Shown here: in pieces, positions 1 to 7,620 of the stretch
How the letters are laid out: each line of letters begins with the position of its first letter
Numbering within the stretch: position 1 is the stretch's first letter
NCBI GenBank assembly: GCA_023417065.1
Contig: JAEZGH010000134.1
Coordinates: 62,001-126,000, forward strand
Direction: 5' to 3'
DNA: 64,000 nt
DNA from: Bacteroidota bacterium
GTDB lineage: Bacteria; Bacteroidota; Bacteroidia; Cytophagales; Cyclobacteriaceae
Position numbers and translations under genes: made by a program
The notes under the pieces: generated by a model
What the model was told of the DNA's origin: nothing
Seen by the model: only the letters and a program-made list of their open reading frames with translations
The model's database searches: none

Positions 1-939
1 CACAATTCTTAGGACATCATCAGGGATATTTTCACCACGCGAGCAATACGACCAGGACGTCTCAATGTTTTCATAGAATTGTGTCCGAAGGTGGTTCATA
101 GATGTATTTGCCTGATGCAGCAACGCCCCGGGGTTGTATTGGAAACTACGGTTTGTACTGCGGTCGCAGGCAATCCTGCACAGATCAAGAAACTGGAGCG
201 CCATTCCGGAGAAATTGACCGCCAGAGTTGCTTCCGCGAGTTGAAGAAACGGGTAGCGATATACAGGATCCGATAAGTTGGTCCTGGCGTCGTTGATTTG
301 AAACTGGCGGTCTTTGGTAACATGAAGTTTGTCAACTGAAAACCCATGACTACCCGTTGCGATCATGCCCATGGTACGCCAGTTCTTTAGAAGCGTGACT
401 TCATCGCGGAGAAATACAAAAGACCGTACTATCGGTTTGTTCGAGTTATCGACGACAGGCTTATCATCCTGTGTGAGAATACAATTAGCCGTGAAGGCGG
501 TCGCGTGGATTGCACCGCTGGCGTATTTCCATTCGCCGGAGATAAGGAAACCGCCTTCAAGAATTTCTGCTGTTCCTGTCGCGGCTCCACTTCCCGCAAG
601 GCAGACTTTTGGGTCGGAAAAAAGTTTCGCTGACAGATCTTTATCCAGAAATCCGGCAAACCATCCAGCACCACTGCACAGCGTCACTACCCATGCGGTA
701 CTACCGTCGGCCCATGCAAGTGCTTCCTCGCGACGCAGTATTCCGGGGAGTGTCAAACCTGATCCATTTAAACCTATTGGTACGAACATTTTAAACCAGT
801 TGTGTTCGTAGATAATTTCCAGCTGTCGTGGATGAAGTTGCTGCATTGCTTCGGCAGCTGGAGCCAGTGAACGAAGTTCCGACAATATTCTTTCAGGCAG
901 GTAGTGCGAGGGGTGCATCGTCGTGAGGGTATTAGTCAT
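1..939 (-). CDS. Acyl-CoA dehydrogenase-like flavoprotein (partial, 3' end outside window)
   Basis: Translating the reverse strand from the ATG at 937-939 gives an uninterrupted 313-codon frame that runs off the left edge. The visible part has the helical N-terminal domain followed by the middle beta domain of the acyl-CoA dehydrogenase fold. Examples are the stretch GEWKYASGAIHA (around residue 150), typical of the HsaA/DszC-type flavin monooxygenase branch, and WRTMGMIATGSHGF, the usual substrate/flavin-face segment. I infer an FMN/FAD-dependent hydroxylase or dehydrogenase; the substrate is unknown. Its start overlaps the pnuT stop by 8 bp, so it is translationally coupled to pnuT and lies under the same TPP riboswitch. 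Its C-terminal domain is not visible. Confidence 0.8.
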   Translation of the reverse strand, partial: MTNTLTTMHPSHYLPERILSELRSLAPAAEAMQQLHPRQLEIIYEHNWFKMFVPIGLNGSGLTLPGILRREEALAWADGSTAWVVTLCSGAGWFAGFLDKDLSAKLFSDPKVCLAGSGAATGTAEILEGGFLISGEWKYASGAIHATAFTANCILTQDDKPVVDNSNKPIVRSFVFLRDEVTLLKNWRTMGMIATGSHGFSVDKLHVTKDRQFQINDARTNLSDPVYRYPFLQLAEATLAVNFSGMALQFLDLCRIACDRSTNRSFQYNPGALLHQANTSMNHLRTQFYENIETSWSYCSRGENIPDDVLRIV

Positions 940-1558
940 GGGCGGAAGCTTCACGTTCAGTCTTGAATTTGCGAATCCAGTCGATATAGCCAATGCATGC
1001 TACAATGAAGAGAAATATTGTCAGCGCACCAAAAAGGGGAAGGTCTTTGTGGAAGAGAAGGGGAATAGCAAACGCGTTGGAGATGTTAAGCAGGATCCAG
1101 TTCTCAATTTTCCTTCGCGCCAGCAGCCACATACCCGCCCAGGCGGTGGAGCTAACCCATGCATCCCATGCGGGTACCGTGGATGGTGTGAAGGCTACCA
1201 GGATAAAATAAAGGAGAAGCCCTCCGCCGAACACGATCGCCGAAGTGATAAACCATTCTGATTGCGTTGTATGACTTATTTTTACCGGTGGTAACTCCTT
1301 CTTGCGCGACCAGTACCACCATCCGTAGATACTCATCACGAGATAGTAGAGGTTGAGCAAGGATTCGGCGTATAGACCAGACGTAAACAGACTGTATATG
1401 GAAAGCGTAACGGAGACAATTCCAAAGGGATACAGCAGGATGTTGTTTGCCCTTGCCAGCAGAACCTGGACAATGCCCGTGACAAGGACGATCACTTGGA
1501 TCGCGTCGATATTTGCAAGCTGCTCTTTGAGCAGGATATACAGTGAGTCAGCGTTCAT
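932..1558 (-). CDS. pnuT: PnuC-family vitamin transporter, probably thiamine-specific (PnuT)
   Basis: This 208-residue integral membrane protein of the PnuC/SWEET-like fold has about seven hydrophobic segments. Family marks include the LLYPFGIVSV and IYGWWYW segments and the C-terminal IGYIDWIRKF tail. PnuC proteins import vitamins by facilitated diffusion (nicotinamide riboside, riboflavin or thiamine). A TPP riboswitch directly upstream argues for thiamine, hence PnuT rather than PnuC. I chose the ATG at 1556-1558 because the same frame continues upstream through the riboswitch, where the apparent protein is only translated RNA structure. The downstream flavoprotein gene starts 8 bp before this stop. 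Specificity is inferred from regulation, not from residues. Confidence 0.9.
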   Translation of the reverse strand: MNADSLYILLKEQLANIDAIQVIVLVTGIVQVLLARANNILLYPFGIVSVTLSIYSLFTSGLYAESLLNLYYLVMSIYGWWYWSRKKELPPVKISHTTQSEWFITSAIVFGGGLLLYFILVAFTPSTVPAWDAWVSSTAWAGMWLLARRKIENWILLNISNAFAIPLLFHKDLPLFGALTIFLFIVACIGYIDWIRKFKTEREASAHD

Positions 1559-1615
1559 GGCACAAATGGTGTACCTTGCCGGCCGGGTGAGAGCATTTGT
1601 TGAGTGAAGTGAAAT

Positions 1616-1722
1616 TCTCGTCCCTACGCTGGTATTACCCAGATCAGGTGCATGGAATTTTTTTCCATCGGGTATAATCTCAGCCTTTTTATCAGTCGGT
1701 AATATCCGACAAGGCACCCCTT
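1616..1722 (-). promoter_or_regulatory. TPP riboswitch (THI element)
   Basis: Read on the reverse strand, the region carries the conserved THI-box elements in order: GGGGTGCC (1713-1720), GGCTGAGATTATACCC (pyrimidine-sensor side, about 1669-1685) and CACCTGATCTGGGTAATACC followed by AGCGTAGGGA (pyrophosphate-sensor side, about 1620-1650). The spacing matches the family. It lies 58 bp upstream of the pnuT start. TPP binding is expected to reduce expression of pnuT and the overlapping flavoprotein gene; the switching mechanism (translation or termination) cannot be decided by eye. Confidence 0.95.
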
Positions 1723-1734
1723 GAGCAAGTGCAG

Positions 1735-1764
1735 CAAAGGTATAAAATTTTCGTCAATGTCAAA
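1735..1764 (-). promoter_or_regulatory. Bacteroidota-type promoter for the pnuT operon
   Basis: On the reverse strand TTTG (1761-1764) is followed after 18 bp by TACCTTTG (1735-1742), an exact match to the -33 TTTG / -7 TAnnTTTG consensus. Transcription would start near 1728, just before the riboswitch. Confidence 0.75.
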
Positions 1765-2371
1765 TTTGTCGTGTTTTACCGACAGGAGTTAGCGATCAGG
1801 GATGAAGCAAATGCAGCGGATCGAATTTCTTTCAGGCAAATTAAGTCAGTGCATCTGCTTTTCACAGTTTTGGAAAATCAAAGAAATGCGAAACGGAATT
1901 TGGTGTGACGTTGTATCCAAAAGATATCTTATCGAACTTCAAATACAGCTGGCTTTAATAGGGTTACCTCCCCATATCCGAGGGAATTAAAGCCGTTGAA
2001 ATTATCTTATATACCAATGCAAAAATCGAAGACTTCCGGCGGAGCACAATCGGATTTATTGAGACGGACTTTTGTGATTGTTTTGTCGGTTTTTTTATCG
2101 CTGATCTTTCTTGCAATAACAGTTGCCAATACGATCTTGTAGTTGGTAAGTCTATTTACGCTTAGCTCGCAAAAGCAATCCAGTCCGTCGTTACCAACGT
2201 GTGATAGCCAGACACATTCGCGCAATGATTGATTGAGCAGAATTTCACTGCTGATGATTGGGTGCTGAACTTTCCTGTGGTATCCTGCTACGATGAAAAG
2301 ATTATTCTTTTACATCAACTGCTAGGTTTTGCGCAATCGATTGCTCAAATTAGCTGAAACCTTTAATTGTT
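1765..2371. other. Intergenic region with a 12-bp palindrome
   Basis: No credible gene is seen in about 600 bp; short open frames here have atypical composition. A perfect 12-bp palindrome GCAATCGATTGC (2333-2344) lies 27 bp before the start of the Gfo/Idh/MocA gene and could be an operator. Confidence 0.4.
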
Positions 2372-3739
2372 ATGAATCATCAGCTAAGCAAGACGTCGCG
2401 CCGGGCGTTTCTCGCTGCCACCGGCGCCGCAGTCGCAGGTACTGTCCTTTCATACCCTGCGAAACTCTACGGCCAGACAACCCCTGTAAAGAAGATGAAA
2501 GTAGCTATCGTTGGAACAGGAGTGCGCGCTCTTGGTATGTGGTCGAAAGACGTTCAGACCGCCTATCCTGATCGTGTTGAATTTGTCGGTCTCTGTGATA
2601 TCAACCCAGGCCGACTGGCATATGCGAAAAAGGCTATGGGCTTTACGTGTCCCACGTTTACTGATTTCGATAAAATGATGCGCGAGACCAAACCGGATAC
2701 GTTGATTGTGACTACAGTCGATGCTACACACCATGAATTCATCATCAAGGGTATGGAAATGGGTGCCGACATTATCACTGAAAAGCCGATGACTACTGAT
2801 GAAGACAAGTGTGAGAAGATTCTTGCTGCAGAAAAACGGACCGGTAAGAAGGTAATCGTTACATTCAACTATCGTTATTCTCCTCATCGTGCACGCATGT
2901 ACGAACTTCTTCGCCGCGGAGAGATTGGGGAACTCACTTCAGTTGATTTTCACTGGTACCTGGATACCAGTCACGGGGCTGATTACTTCCGGCGCTGGCA
3001 CCGGCTTCGCGAAAAGGGTGGTACACTATGGGTTCACAAAGCGACTCACCACTTCGACCTCCTGAACTGGTGGATCGAATCTGATCCTATTGAAGTGTAT
3101 GCTACGGGTGCGCTTGACTTCTACGGTGAAAACAATTCATTCCGCCACACCAATTGCCGACCTTGTCCGCACAAGGAGAAATGCAACTTCTATTTCGATA
3201 TGACGAAAAACAAGGTGCTGATGGAGATGTATGCCGACAATGAAAAGCACGATGGCTATCTGCGCGATGGGTGCGTGTGGAAGGAGGATATCGATATCTA
3301 TGACAAGATGGCTGCCACGATAAAGTATGCGAACGGTGTTCAGGTCGCCTATTCGCTGACAACGTATTCTCCTTACGAGGGCTATCGTATTGCGTTTAAT
3401 GGCACCAAGGGACGAATGGAGGCGTGGATAGAAGAAAGCAACCCGTTGGAAAAGAAGGACTACGATGAAATAGTAATCAACCGCAATTTTGGTGGTCGCG
3501 AATTCATTCGTATTCCTCATGGTACCAGCGGCCATGGTGGAGGTGATAAACTTTTGAAGGACAAAATATTTGGCGGCGTCACAGACGATCATCTGCATCA
3601 GTCCGCAACAGTTCGCGATGGCGCATTGTCCATCCTGGTTGGAATCGCCGCGCGGAAGAGTTGTGAGACAGGTTCAGCAATAAAGATTGCCGACCTTACC
3701 ACTCTGAAACCAGAGGCTAAAAGACGCTTCGCGTCTTAA
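2372..3739 (+). CDS. Gfo/Idh/MocA family oxidoreductase, Tat-exported
   Basis: This 455-residue protein has an N-terminal twin-arginine signal (SRRAFLA around residues 9-15, then an Ala-rich hydrophobic stretch). A Rossmann NAD(P)-binding domain starts at VAIVGTGVRALG (about residues 44-55). The family EKP motif is present in IITEKPMTTDED (around 137). The C-terminal half is the alpha/beta substrate domain. A Cys cluster NCRPCPHKEKCNF (around 260) resembles that of some family members and may bind a metal. Such exported enzymes oxidise, reduce or isomerise sugars or act as NAD-dependent glycosidases; the substrate is unknown. It is monocistronic, with no obvious partner next to it. Confidence 0.9.
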   Translation: MNHQLSKTSRRAFLAATGAAVAGTVLSYPAKLYGQTTPVKKMKVAIVGTGVRALGMWSKDVQTAYPDRVEFVGLCDINPGRLAYAKKAMGFTCPTFTDFDKMMRETKPDTLIVTTVDATHHEFIIKGMEMGADIITEKPMTTDEDKCEKILAAEKRTGKKVIVTFNYRYSPHRARMYELLRRGEIGELTSVDFHWYLDTSHGADYFRRWHRLREKGGTLWVHKATHHFDLLNWWIESDPIEVYATGALDFYGENNSFRHTNCRPCPHKEKCNFYFDMTKNKVLMEMYADNEKHDGYLRDGCVWKEDIDIYDKMAATIKYANGVQVAYSLTTYSPYEGYRIAFNGTKGRMEAWIEESNPLEKKDYDEIVINRNFGGREFIRIPHGTSGHGGGDKLLKDKIFGGVTDDHLHQSATVRDGALSILVGIAARKSCETGSAIKIADLTTLKPEAKRRFAS

Positions 3740-3775
3740 AAGGTTCAAAGTTCAGGTTTCAAGTCTTAAGTTTTG
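3740..3775 (-). repeat. Intergenic TTGAAAC-type repeat, copy 1
   Basis: Read on the reverse strand the words CTTAAGACTTGAAACC and TGAACTTTGAACC match the longer repeat at 5770-5877. The stop of the neighbouring minus-strand frame falls inside it. Confidence 0.5.
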
Positions 3776-4498
3776 ACATTTGAGGAAACTGTGGACTGTA
3801 TATCGTCCCATAGGTACGATATGTTTGTAGCACCCAAAAACAATAGACGCGCGCGTTCCGTGCGGACGCCATGTTAACAGCGACCGCGTTCGAAGGCGGT
3901 CACGTGGACTGGCCGCGCTAACGGCTTCGTGGAATGCGCTCGTTCCGGGTTGCTGGTCTCCTTTGGCAGGTTCCTGTGACGCGATTTCCGGCCACACATT
4001 ATTACTCCTCCTTGTCGCGAGTTGCTCATTACAATAATCACCCTTTGACAAATGCGAAACAGCTCGCTCAACGTTTTGACTCAGCCCCTCTGACGGGATG
4101 TGTTGCATGGGTGGAGATGACATTGATACACATTGCTCGTCGAGGTTCGCGTCCCTGTTTACCGACACCGGATCAAGCTGGTCCTCCATTCGCTTCGCCG
4201 CCACCTCGCGCATGTATTCCCGGACTGCGGCGGTATATGCATTTGGCAAAGCCTCAGCCTTCGCGACATCCGCATAGTATTGTTTCTTAGCAGGATCCAA
4301 CAAAATGCGAACTGCCCAGGCAGAAGCATCCCTGAAGGTACTCCGCGTAAGTCGTTGCGCAGCACTCTGCTTCCGTGGGTCCGGTTTTCGCGGAGCACGA
4401 CTTGCAATAGTTTTTCCACGCACCACTCGAAAAACCAACCATTTGCCAATCCGGCCGCGAAGCCCTCGCGTAAGATCGTTGTTTGCCACAATAGCCAT
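3752..4498 (-). CDS. Hypothetical protein with a conserved-looking N-terminal part; C-terminal extension doubtful
   Basis: This is a 248-residue frame. The first 110 residues look like a real small Bacteroidota protein: GLRGRIGKWLVFRVVRGKT near the start, then a Gln/Arg-rich helical region ending in YTAAVREYMREVA. It resembles DUF6266-type hypothetical proteins seen near phage or secretion genes, but I cannot name a function. The second half is compositionally poor (Ser, Arg, Pro, Cys), has no recognisable fold, and ends inside an intergenic repeat, which suggests read-through after loss of an earlier stop. It stands alone, facing away from the downstream plus-strand genes. Confidence 0.5.
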   Translation of the reverse strand: MAIVANNDLTRGLRGRIGKWLVFRVVRGKTIASRAPRKPDPRKQSAAQRLTRSTFRDASAWAVRILLDPAKKQYYADVAKAEALPNAYTAAVREYMREVAAKRMEDQLDPVSVNRDANLDEQCVSMSSPPMQHIPSEGLSQNVERAVSHLSKGDYCNEQLATRRSNNVWPEIASQEPAKGDQQPGTSAFHEAVSAASPRDRLRTRSLLTWRPHGTRASIVFGCYKHIVPMGRYTVHSFLKCQNLRLET

Positions 4499-4659
4499 AG
4501 GTAGACATTTATTATGGCTATACGAAGCGTCTATATACCCCGGGTTTCACAAATCCACATATTTTTTTCAAAAATCTTTCAGCCTGACACCCGGTTTTCT
4601 TCATTTCCCGCCTACTATCCCTTGTCATTTCTCCGGCCCTTGTCCACTCTTTGTCCACT

Positions 4660-4806
4660 CTTTCTATTAGATTTCTGGTTTCTGATTCCAAATTTCTGAA
4701 TGCCTTGGAGACGTTGACCGGTAACTGTAACGTTTATTGCTTCGTGGGGAAAGGTTTCAAGTTTCAACATCCAAGTATCAACACTTTCTAAGGTTGAAAT
4801 GTAAGT
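4660..4806. repeat. Composite intergenic repeat (TTTCTGATT-type plus TTGAAAC-type)
   Basis: The stretch contains TTTCTGGTTTCTGATTCC and AAATTTCTGAAT (4669-4700), followed by AAGGTTTCAAGTTTCAAC (4751-4768) and related words. Just before it TTGTCCACTC occurs twice in a row (about 4638-4658). Both word families recur at other intergenic sites in the window. Confidence 0.5.
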
Positions 4807-4883
4807 TCGGGGTTCCGCTTTGTGTCCGTGGGATGTCATAAGTCTCTGGTGATTTCTTATATTTGATACAGGCCAACGTTGTG

Positions 4884-5282
4884 ATGATTACACTCAGGAC
4901 ATTTGATAATGCCATTGAAGCGCATTTATGGAAGTCGGCGCTCAATAATGCCGGAATCCCGGCTGTTGTTATTGATGAAAATATCGTCACGCTGATGCCG
5001 TTGTACAATAACCTGGTTGGCGGCATTAAGCTCTGTGTAAGCGAGGTAGATTCTGAACGAGCTGACCTGTTTTTGCGCGAAGCTGAAGATGCTCCTGTGT
5101 CGGATGATTCCGGTCAGACAATAGCTTGTCCGAGGTGTGGGGCTGCTTCCCTGTATTTCGGTTTCAAATCTGTTCGAAGCGTAAAGGGTGCTCTCGCCTA
5201 CATTATTTCGCTGCTTTTTGGAGTGTATCCCATTTACTACAAATCTGTCAGGCGATGCAGAGCGTGTGAATTTGAATTCTGA
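4884..5282 (+). CDS. DUF2007-domain protein with C-terminal zinc ribbon
   Basis: This 132-residue protein has an N-terminal DUF2007 (putative signal-transducing, PII-like ferredoxin fold) segment: ITLRTFDNAIEAHLWKSAL, then GIPAVV and GGIKLCVSEVD. A linker and a zinc ribbon follow, with CPRC near residue 75 and CRAC close to the C-terminus, separated by a short hydrophobic stretch. The role is unknown; the DUF2007 family is small and cytoplasmic. I prefer the ATG at 4884; a TTG at 4863 is in frame but adds only seven residues that do not belong to the domain. Confidence 0.8.
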   Translation: MITLRTFDNAIEAHLWKSALNNAGIPAVVIDENIVTLMPLYNNLVGGIKLCVSEVDSERADLFLREAEDAPVSDDSGQTIACPRCGAASLYFGFKSVRSVKGALAYIISLLFGVYPIYYKSVRRCRACEFEF

Positions 5283-5296
5283 TTAATAATAACTCC

Positions 5297-5758
5297 ATGA
5301 TGGCAAAAAAGTATACCTTATCCGTTGTTTTCCTTGTCCTGTCAGCCGCCGCTTCAGCACAGTTCGTTGCGAAAATGGAGATAAAGGAGCCGATCGATGG
5401 ACTGTGTCACGCAAACGATGTGTATGCAATTTTCCCGATGTTTGAGGGGCAGAGTGAAGCTGTGTGCCCGGTAAGTACAAATGAACTTTTGTCACGCCTG
5501 AACAAGGATGTTCAGTTTGTCAAGGATAATCCCCGCCACAACGACAAGGGGATGATTGGCCTGGTGGTTAATTGCAAAGGGGATGTTGTCAAAGTAAAAA
5601 TGGACAGAAAAACAAAAGACCCGGAGCTCGATCGTCAGATTGAAGCCGTGTTTGCCTCCCTCGGTGAATGGAAACCAGGAAAGATAAATGGAAACGAAGT
5701 CGATACGTCAAAACTCTTCAGCTTCAGAATTAAAAAAGGAACGTTCAGCTTCGATTGA
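5297..5758 (+). CDS. Periplasmic protein with TonB C-terminal-like domain
   Basis: This 153-residue protein has a clear signal peptide (MMAKKYTLSVVFLVLSAAASA, cut before QF). The mature part contains GMIGLVVNCKGDVVKVKMD and a final KLFSFRIKKG strand, with the beta-alpha-beta arrangement of the TonB C-terminal domain seen in many Bacteroidota periplasmic proteins. There is no transmembrane anchor or Pro-rich spacer, so it is not an energy-transducing TonB by itself. It lies 14 bp after the DUF2007 gene and may be cotranscribed with it. The function is unknown. Confidence 0.7.
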   Translation: MMAKKYTLSVVFLVLSAAASAQFVAKMEIKEPIDGLCHANDVYAIFPMFEGQSEAVCPVSTNELLSRLNKDVQFVKDNPRHNDKGMIGLVVNCKGDVVKVKMDRKTKDPELDRQIEAVFASLGEWKPGKINGNEVDTSKLFSFRIKKGTFSFD

Positions 5759-5769
5759 TCGTCACCTCA

Positions 5770-5877
5770 ACTTGAACCCTAAACCTGTTCTTCTTAAGAC
5801 TTCAGACTTGAAACGTTGAATTTGAAGATTGAACCATGAAATTTGAATCACGAAATTTGAACCCTGAACCTTGAAAC
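5770..5877 (+). repeat. Intergenic TTGAAAC-type repeat, longest copy
   Basis: About ten imperfect tandem units fill the gap, for example CTTGAACCC, GACTTGAAACGTTGAA, ATTGAACCATGAAA, ATTTGAACCC and CCTTGAAAC. The last unit supplies the TTG start codon proposed for the next gene. Confidence 0.65.
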
Positions 5878-6227
5878 TATCTTCCATCCACCCCAAACTT
5901 CCCATGCGTAACAAGTCCGTAACGCAGGAGTTCTATGCCAGCAAACTCGGTTTTAGAAAAGTCGGCTCGGCAGATTACGCCGGGTACCTGATGTTGTCGA
6001 GGGACAATATTGAGGTTCACTTTTTTGAGTTTAAAGGACTTGATCCAAATGAGAATTATGGTCAGGTGTACATCCGTACTGATGATATCGAAGCGCTATA
6101 CAGATCCTTTCAGAATAACGATGTGACGATTCATCCATTCGGACACCTGCAGACAAAGCCGTGGGGTCAGAGGGAATTTTCGATCCTTGATCCCGATAAC
6201 AACCTGCTTACGTTTGGACAAGGATAG
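5871..6227 (+). CDS. VOC (glyoxalase/bleomycin-resistance) family protein
   Basis: This 118-residue protein has the beta-alpha-beta-beta-beta topology of a vicinal-oxygen-chelate domain. It shows SIHPKLPMRN (first strand), FYASKLGFRKVG, YLMLSRDNIEVHFFEF and a C-terminal REFSILDPDNNLLTFGQ strand. Members include bleomycin-binding proteins, glyoxalases and dioxygenases; the substrate is unknown. The start is a TTG at 5871 because an ATG at 5904 would remove the first beta strand. This TTG is the last unit of an intergenic repeat. A cupin gene follows 26 bp downstream. Confidence 0.8.
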   Translation: MKLSSIHPKLPMRNKSVTQEFYASKLGFRKVGSADYAGYLMLSRDNIEVHFFEFKGLDPNENYGQVYIRTDDIEALYRSFQNNDVTIHPFGHLQTKPWGQREFSILDPDNNLLTFGQG

Positions 6228-6253
6228 ACCTCAAGCAACAGATTTTGATTGCC

Positions 6254-6565
6254 ATGGAAACATCAAAAGTATTCACAAAGGACAGCATTTCTTATTCGGA
6301 GGGTTCCGTTGTCAGTAAAACCATCGTGAAGAAACCTTCGGGGAATGTTACATTGTTCGCCTTCGATAAGGGCGAAGGACTGTCGGAGCACAGCGCGCCA
6401 TTTGATGCTATCGTTCAAATTCTCGATGGTCTGGCGGAGATCACCATTGGGGGAACCCCCTTTAGCCTGACTGCCGGAGAATACATCATACTTCCTGCAA
6501 ATGTTCCGCATGCAGTGAAAGCGATAGAACAATTCAAGATGATGTTGACGATGATTAAGAGCTAA
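6254..6565 (+). CDS. Small cupin-domain protein
   Basis: This 103-residue single-domain cupin has motif 1 as GEGLSEHSAPFDAIVQILDG and motif 2 as GEYIILPANVPHAVKA, giving likely metal ligands His/Glu in motif 1 and His in motif 2. Such proteins bind or convert small molecules, or act as sensors; no substrate can be named. The ATG at 6254 is preferred over an in-frame TTG at 6245. Its stop overlaps the stop of the convergent GT9 gene by 4 bp, so the two transcripts must run into each other. Confidence 0.85.
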   Translation: METSKVFTKDSISYSEGSVVSKTIVKKPSGNVTLFAFDKGEGLSEHSAPFDAIVQILDGLAEITIGGTPFSLTAGEYIILPANVPHAVKAIEQFKMMLTMIKS

Positions 6566-7620
6566 TCCTCAACCTGACGAATCGGATGACTAACAACACT
6601 GCGGATGATCTCTACCCATTCGGGTACTGAGCCCGTACGGGTATCAATTCCCGTGCTCCCGGGATTATACGGCCTGTAGCTTTCCATGTCAGTTACCGCA
6701 AATAGTCCGACAGTTGGCGCACCGGATGCACTGGCTAAGTGCATGATTCCGCTATCCGCGCCAACAAATACAACGCAGTTTGCGATAACGGAAGCAATCT
6801 CCCGAATGTCTTTGCTGTAAAAAGAAGGCAACCTGAAATCGAGTTGTGAGACGTTTTCTACAGGGAGAATTTCTATCAGGTTATAACCGGAAAAGACAGC
6901 GTGCATTTCAGAATGGAAGTGATTCCACCATTCGGGAGAGTAGCATTTCGCGCCGGTTGCGAATGTGTATAATGCGATCGTTGGATCGCTGTTTCCTGTA
7001 AGCGTATCCAGCGTTATCTTGCCCTGAACAACTTCCGCGGAAGAGAGCTTGATATCCAGATAGGGGAGGGAAACTTCATCTCTTCGTCCCTCCAGCTTTG
7101 AAACAAATTCTCTGAAACTGAACACCGGTCGTAGGGCGATATGGTGTGTGTATGGTGTGTTGCGAGGCTCGGTATCTGGTTCGCCGGAAATCTTCAACGG
7201 TGCCTCAATAAACCTTGCAGCGAGCCGGCCGGACGAGGAGTTTGCCACGGCATTGATCACCAGATCATAATGTCCGCGGATCATTCTGAACCATGTCGAG
7301 GTATATGCCCATAAGCTCTTGAACGGCTTTTTCGGAAGAGCGAAGATTGCGTTAATACACTTGTAATTCTTAAAGATTGCCGGTGCCACGCCACCTTTAA
7401 CGAACAGATCGACCTTTGCCTTGGGAAACGTTCGGGACACCTCCTGAATCAGTGGAGTTATGAGCAGTTGGTTTCCCAGACGGTGATTTGGACGGATGAT
7501 CAGAATTCTCCGGATATCGGTGCTTTTGATCGTCCGGTCGATCTGCGAATTGAGGATGTTCTTCGTGAGGCTGCGGAACAGCGTTCTTCGCCACTTGTTG
7601 ATGCGGGTTTTGTAGCTCAT
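6562..7620 (-). CDS. Glycosyltransferase family 9 (heptosyltransferase-like)
   Basis: This 352-residue protein is of the ADP-heptose:LPS heptosyltransferase fold (GT-B). It has the N-terminal RILIIRPNHRLGNQLLITPLI segment (about residues 38-58) and the C-terminal donor-site signature GADSGIMHLASASGAPTVGLF. It would add a sugar to lipopolysaccharide or another surface glycan in the cytoplasm. The start is the ATG at 7618-7620; a further upstream ATG exists but encodes a Pro/His-rich tail lying within the preceding kinase gene. The neighbouring upstream kinase gene, read in another frame, overlaps it by 224 bp. Confidence 0.85.
   Translation of the reverse strand: MSYKTRINKWRRTLFRSLTKNILNSQIDRTIKSTDIRRILIIRPNHRLGNQLLITPLIQEVSRTFPKAKVDLFVKGGVAPAIFKNYKCINAIFALPKKPFKSLWAYTSTWFRMIRGHYDLVINAVANSSSGRLAARFIEAPLKISGEPDTEPRNTPYTHHIALRPVFSFREFVSKLEGRRDEVSLPYLDIKLSSAEVVQGKITLDTLTGNSDPTIALYTFATGAKCYSPEWWNHFHSEMHAVFSGYNLIEILPVENVSQLDFRLPSFYSKDIREIASVIANCVVFVGADSGIMHLASASGAPTVGLFAVTDMESYRPYNPGSTGIDTRTGSVPEWVEIIRSVVSHPIRQVED

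Noticed and set aside
1802..2225. Short open frames on both strands between pnuT and the oxidoreductase gene
   Set aside because: They have no motif, are rich in Cys/Trp or Lys/Asp, and have no ribosome-binding site or operon context.
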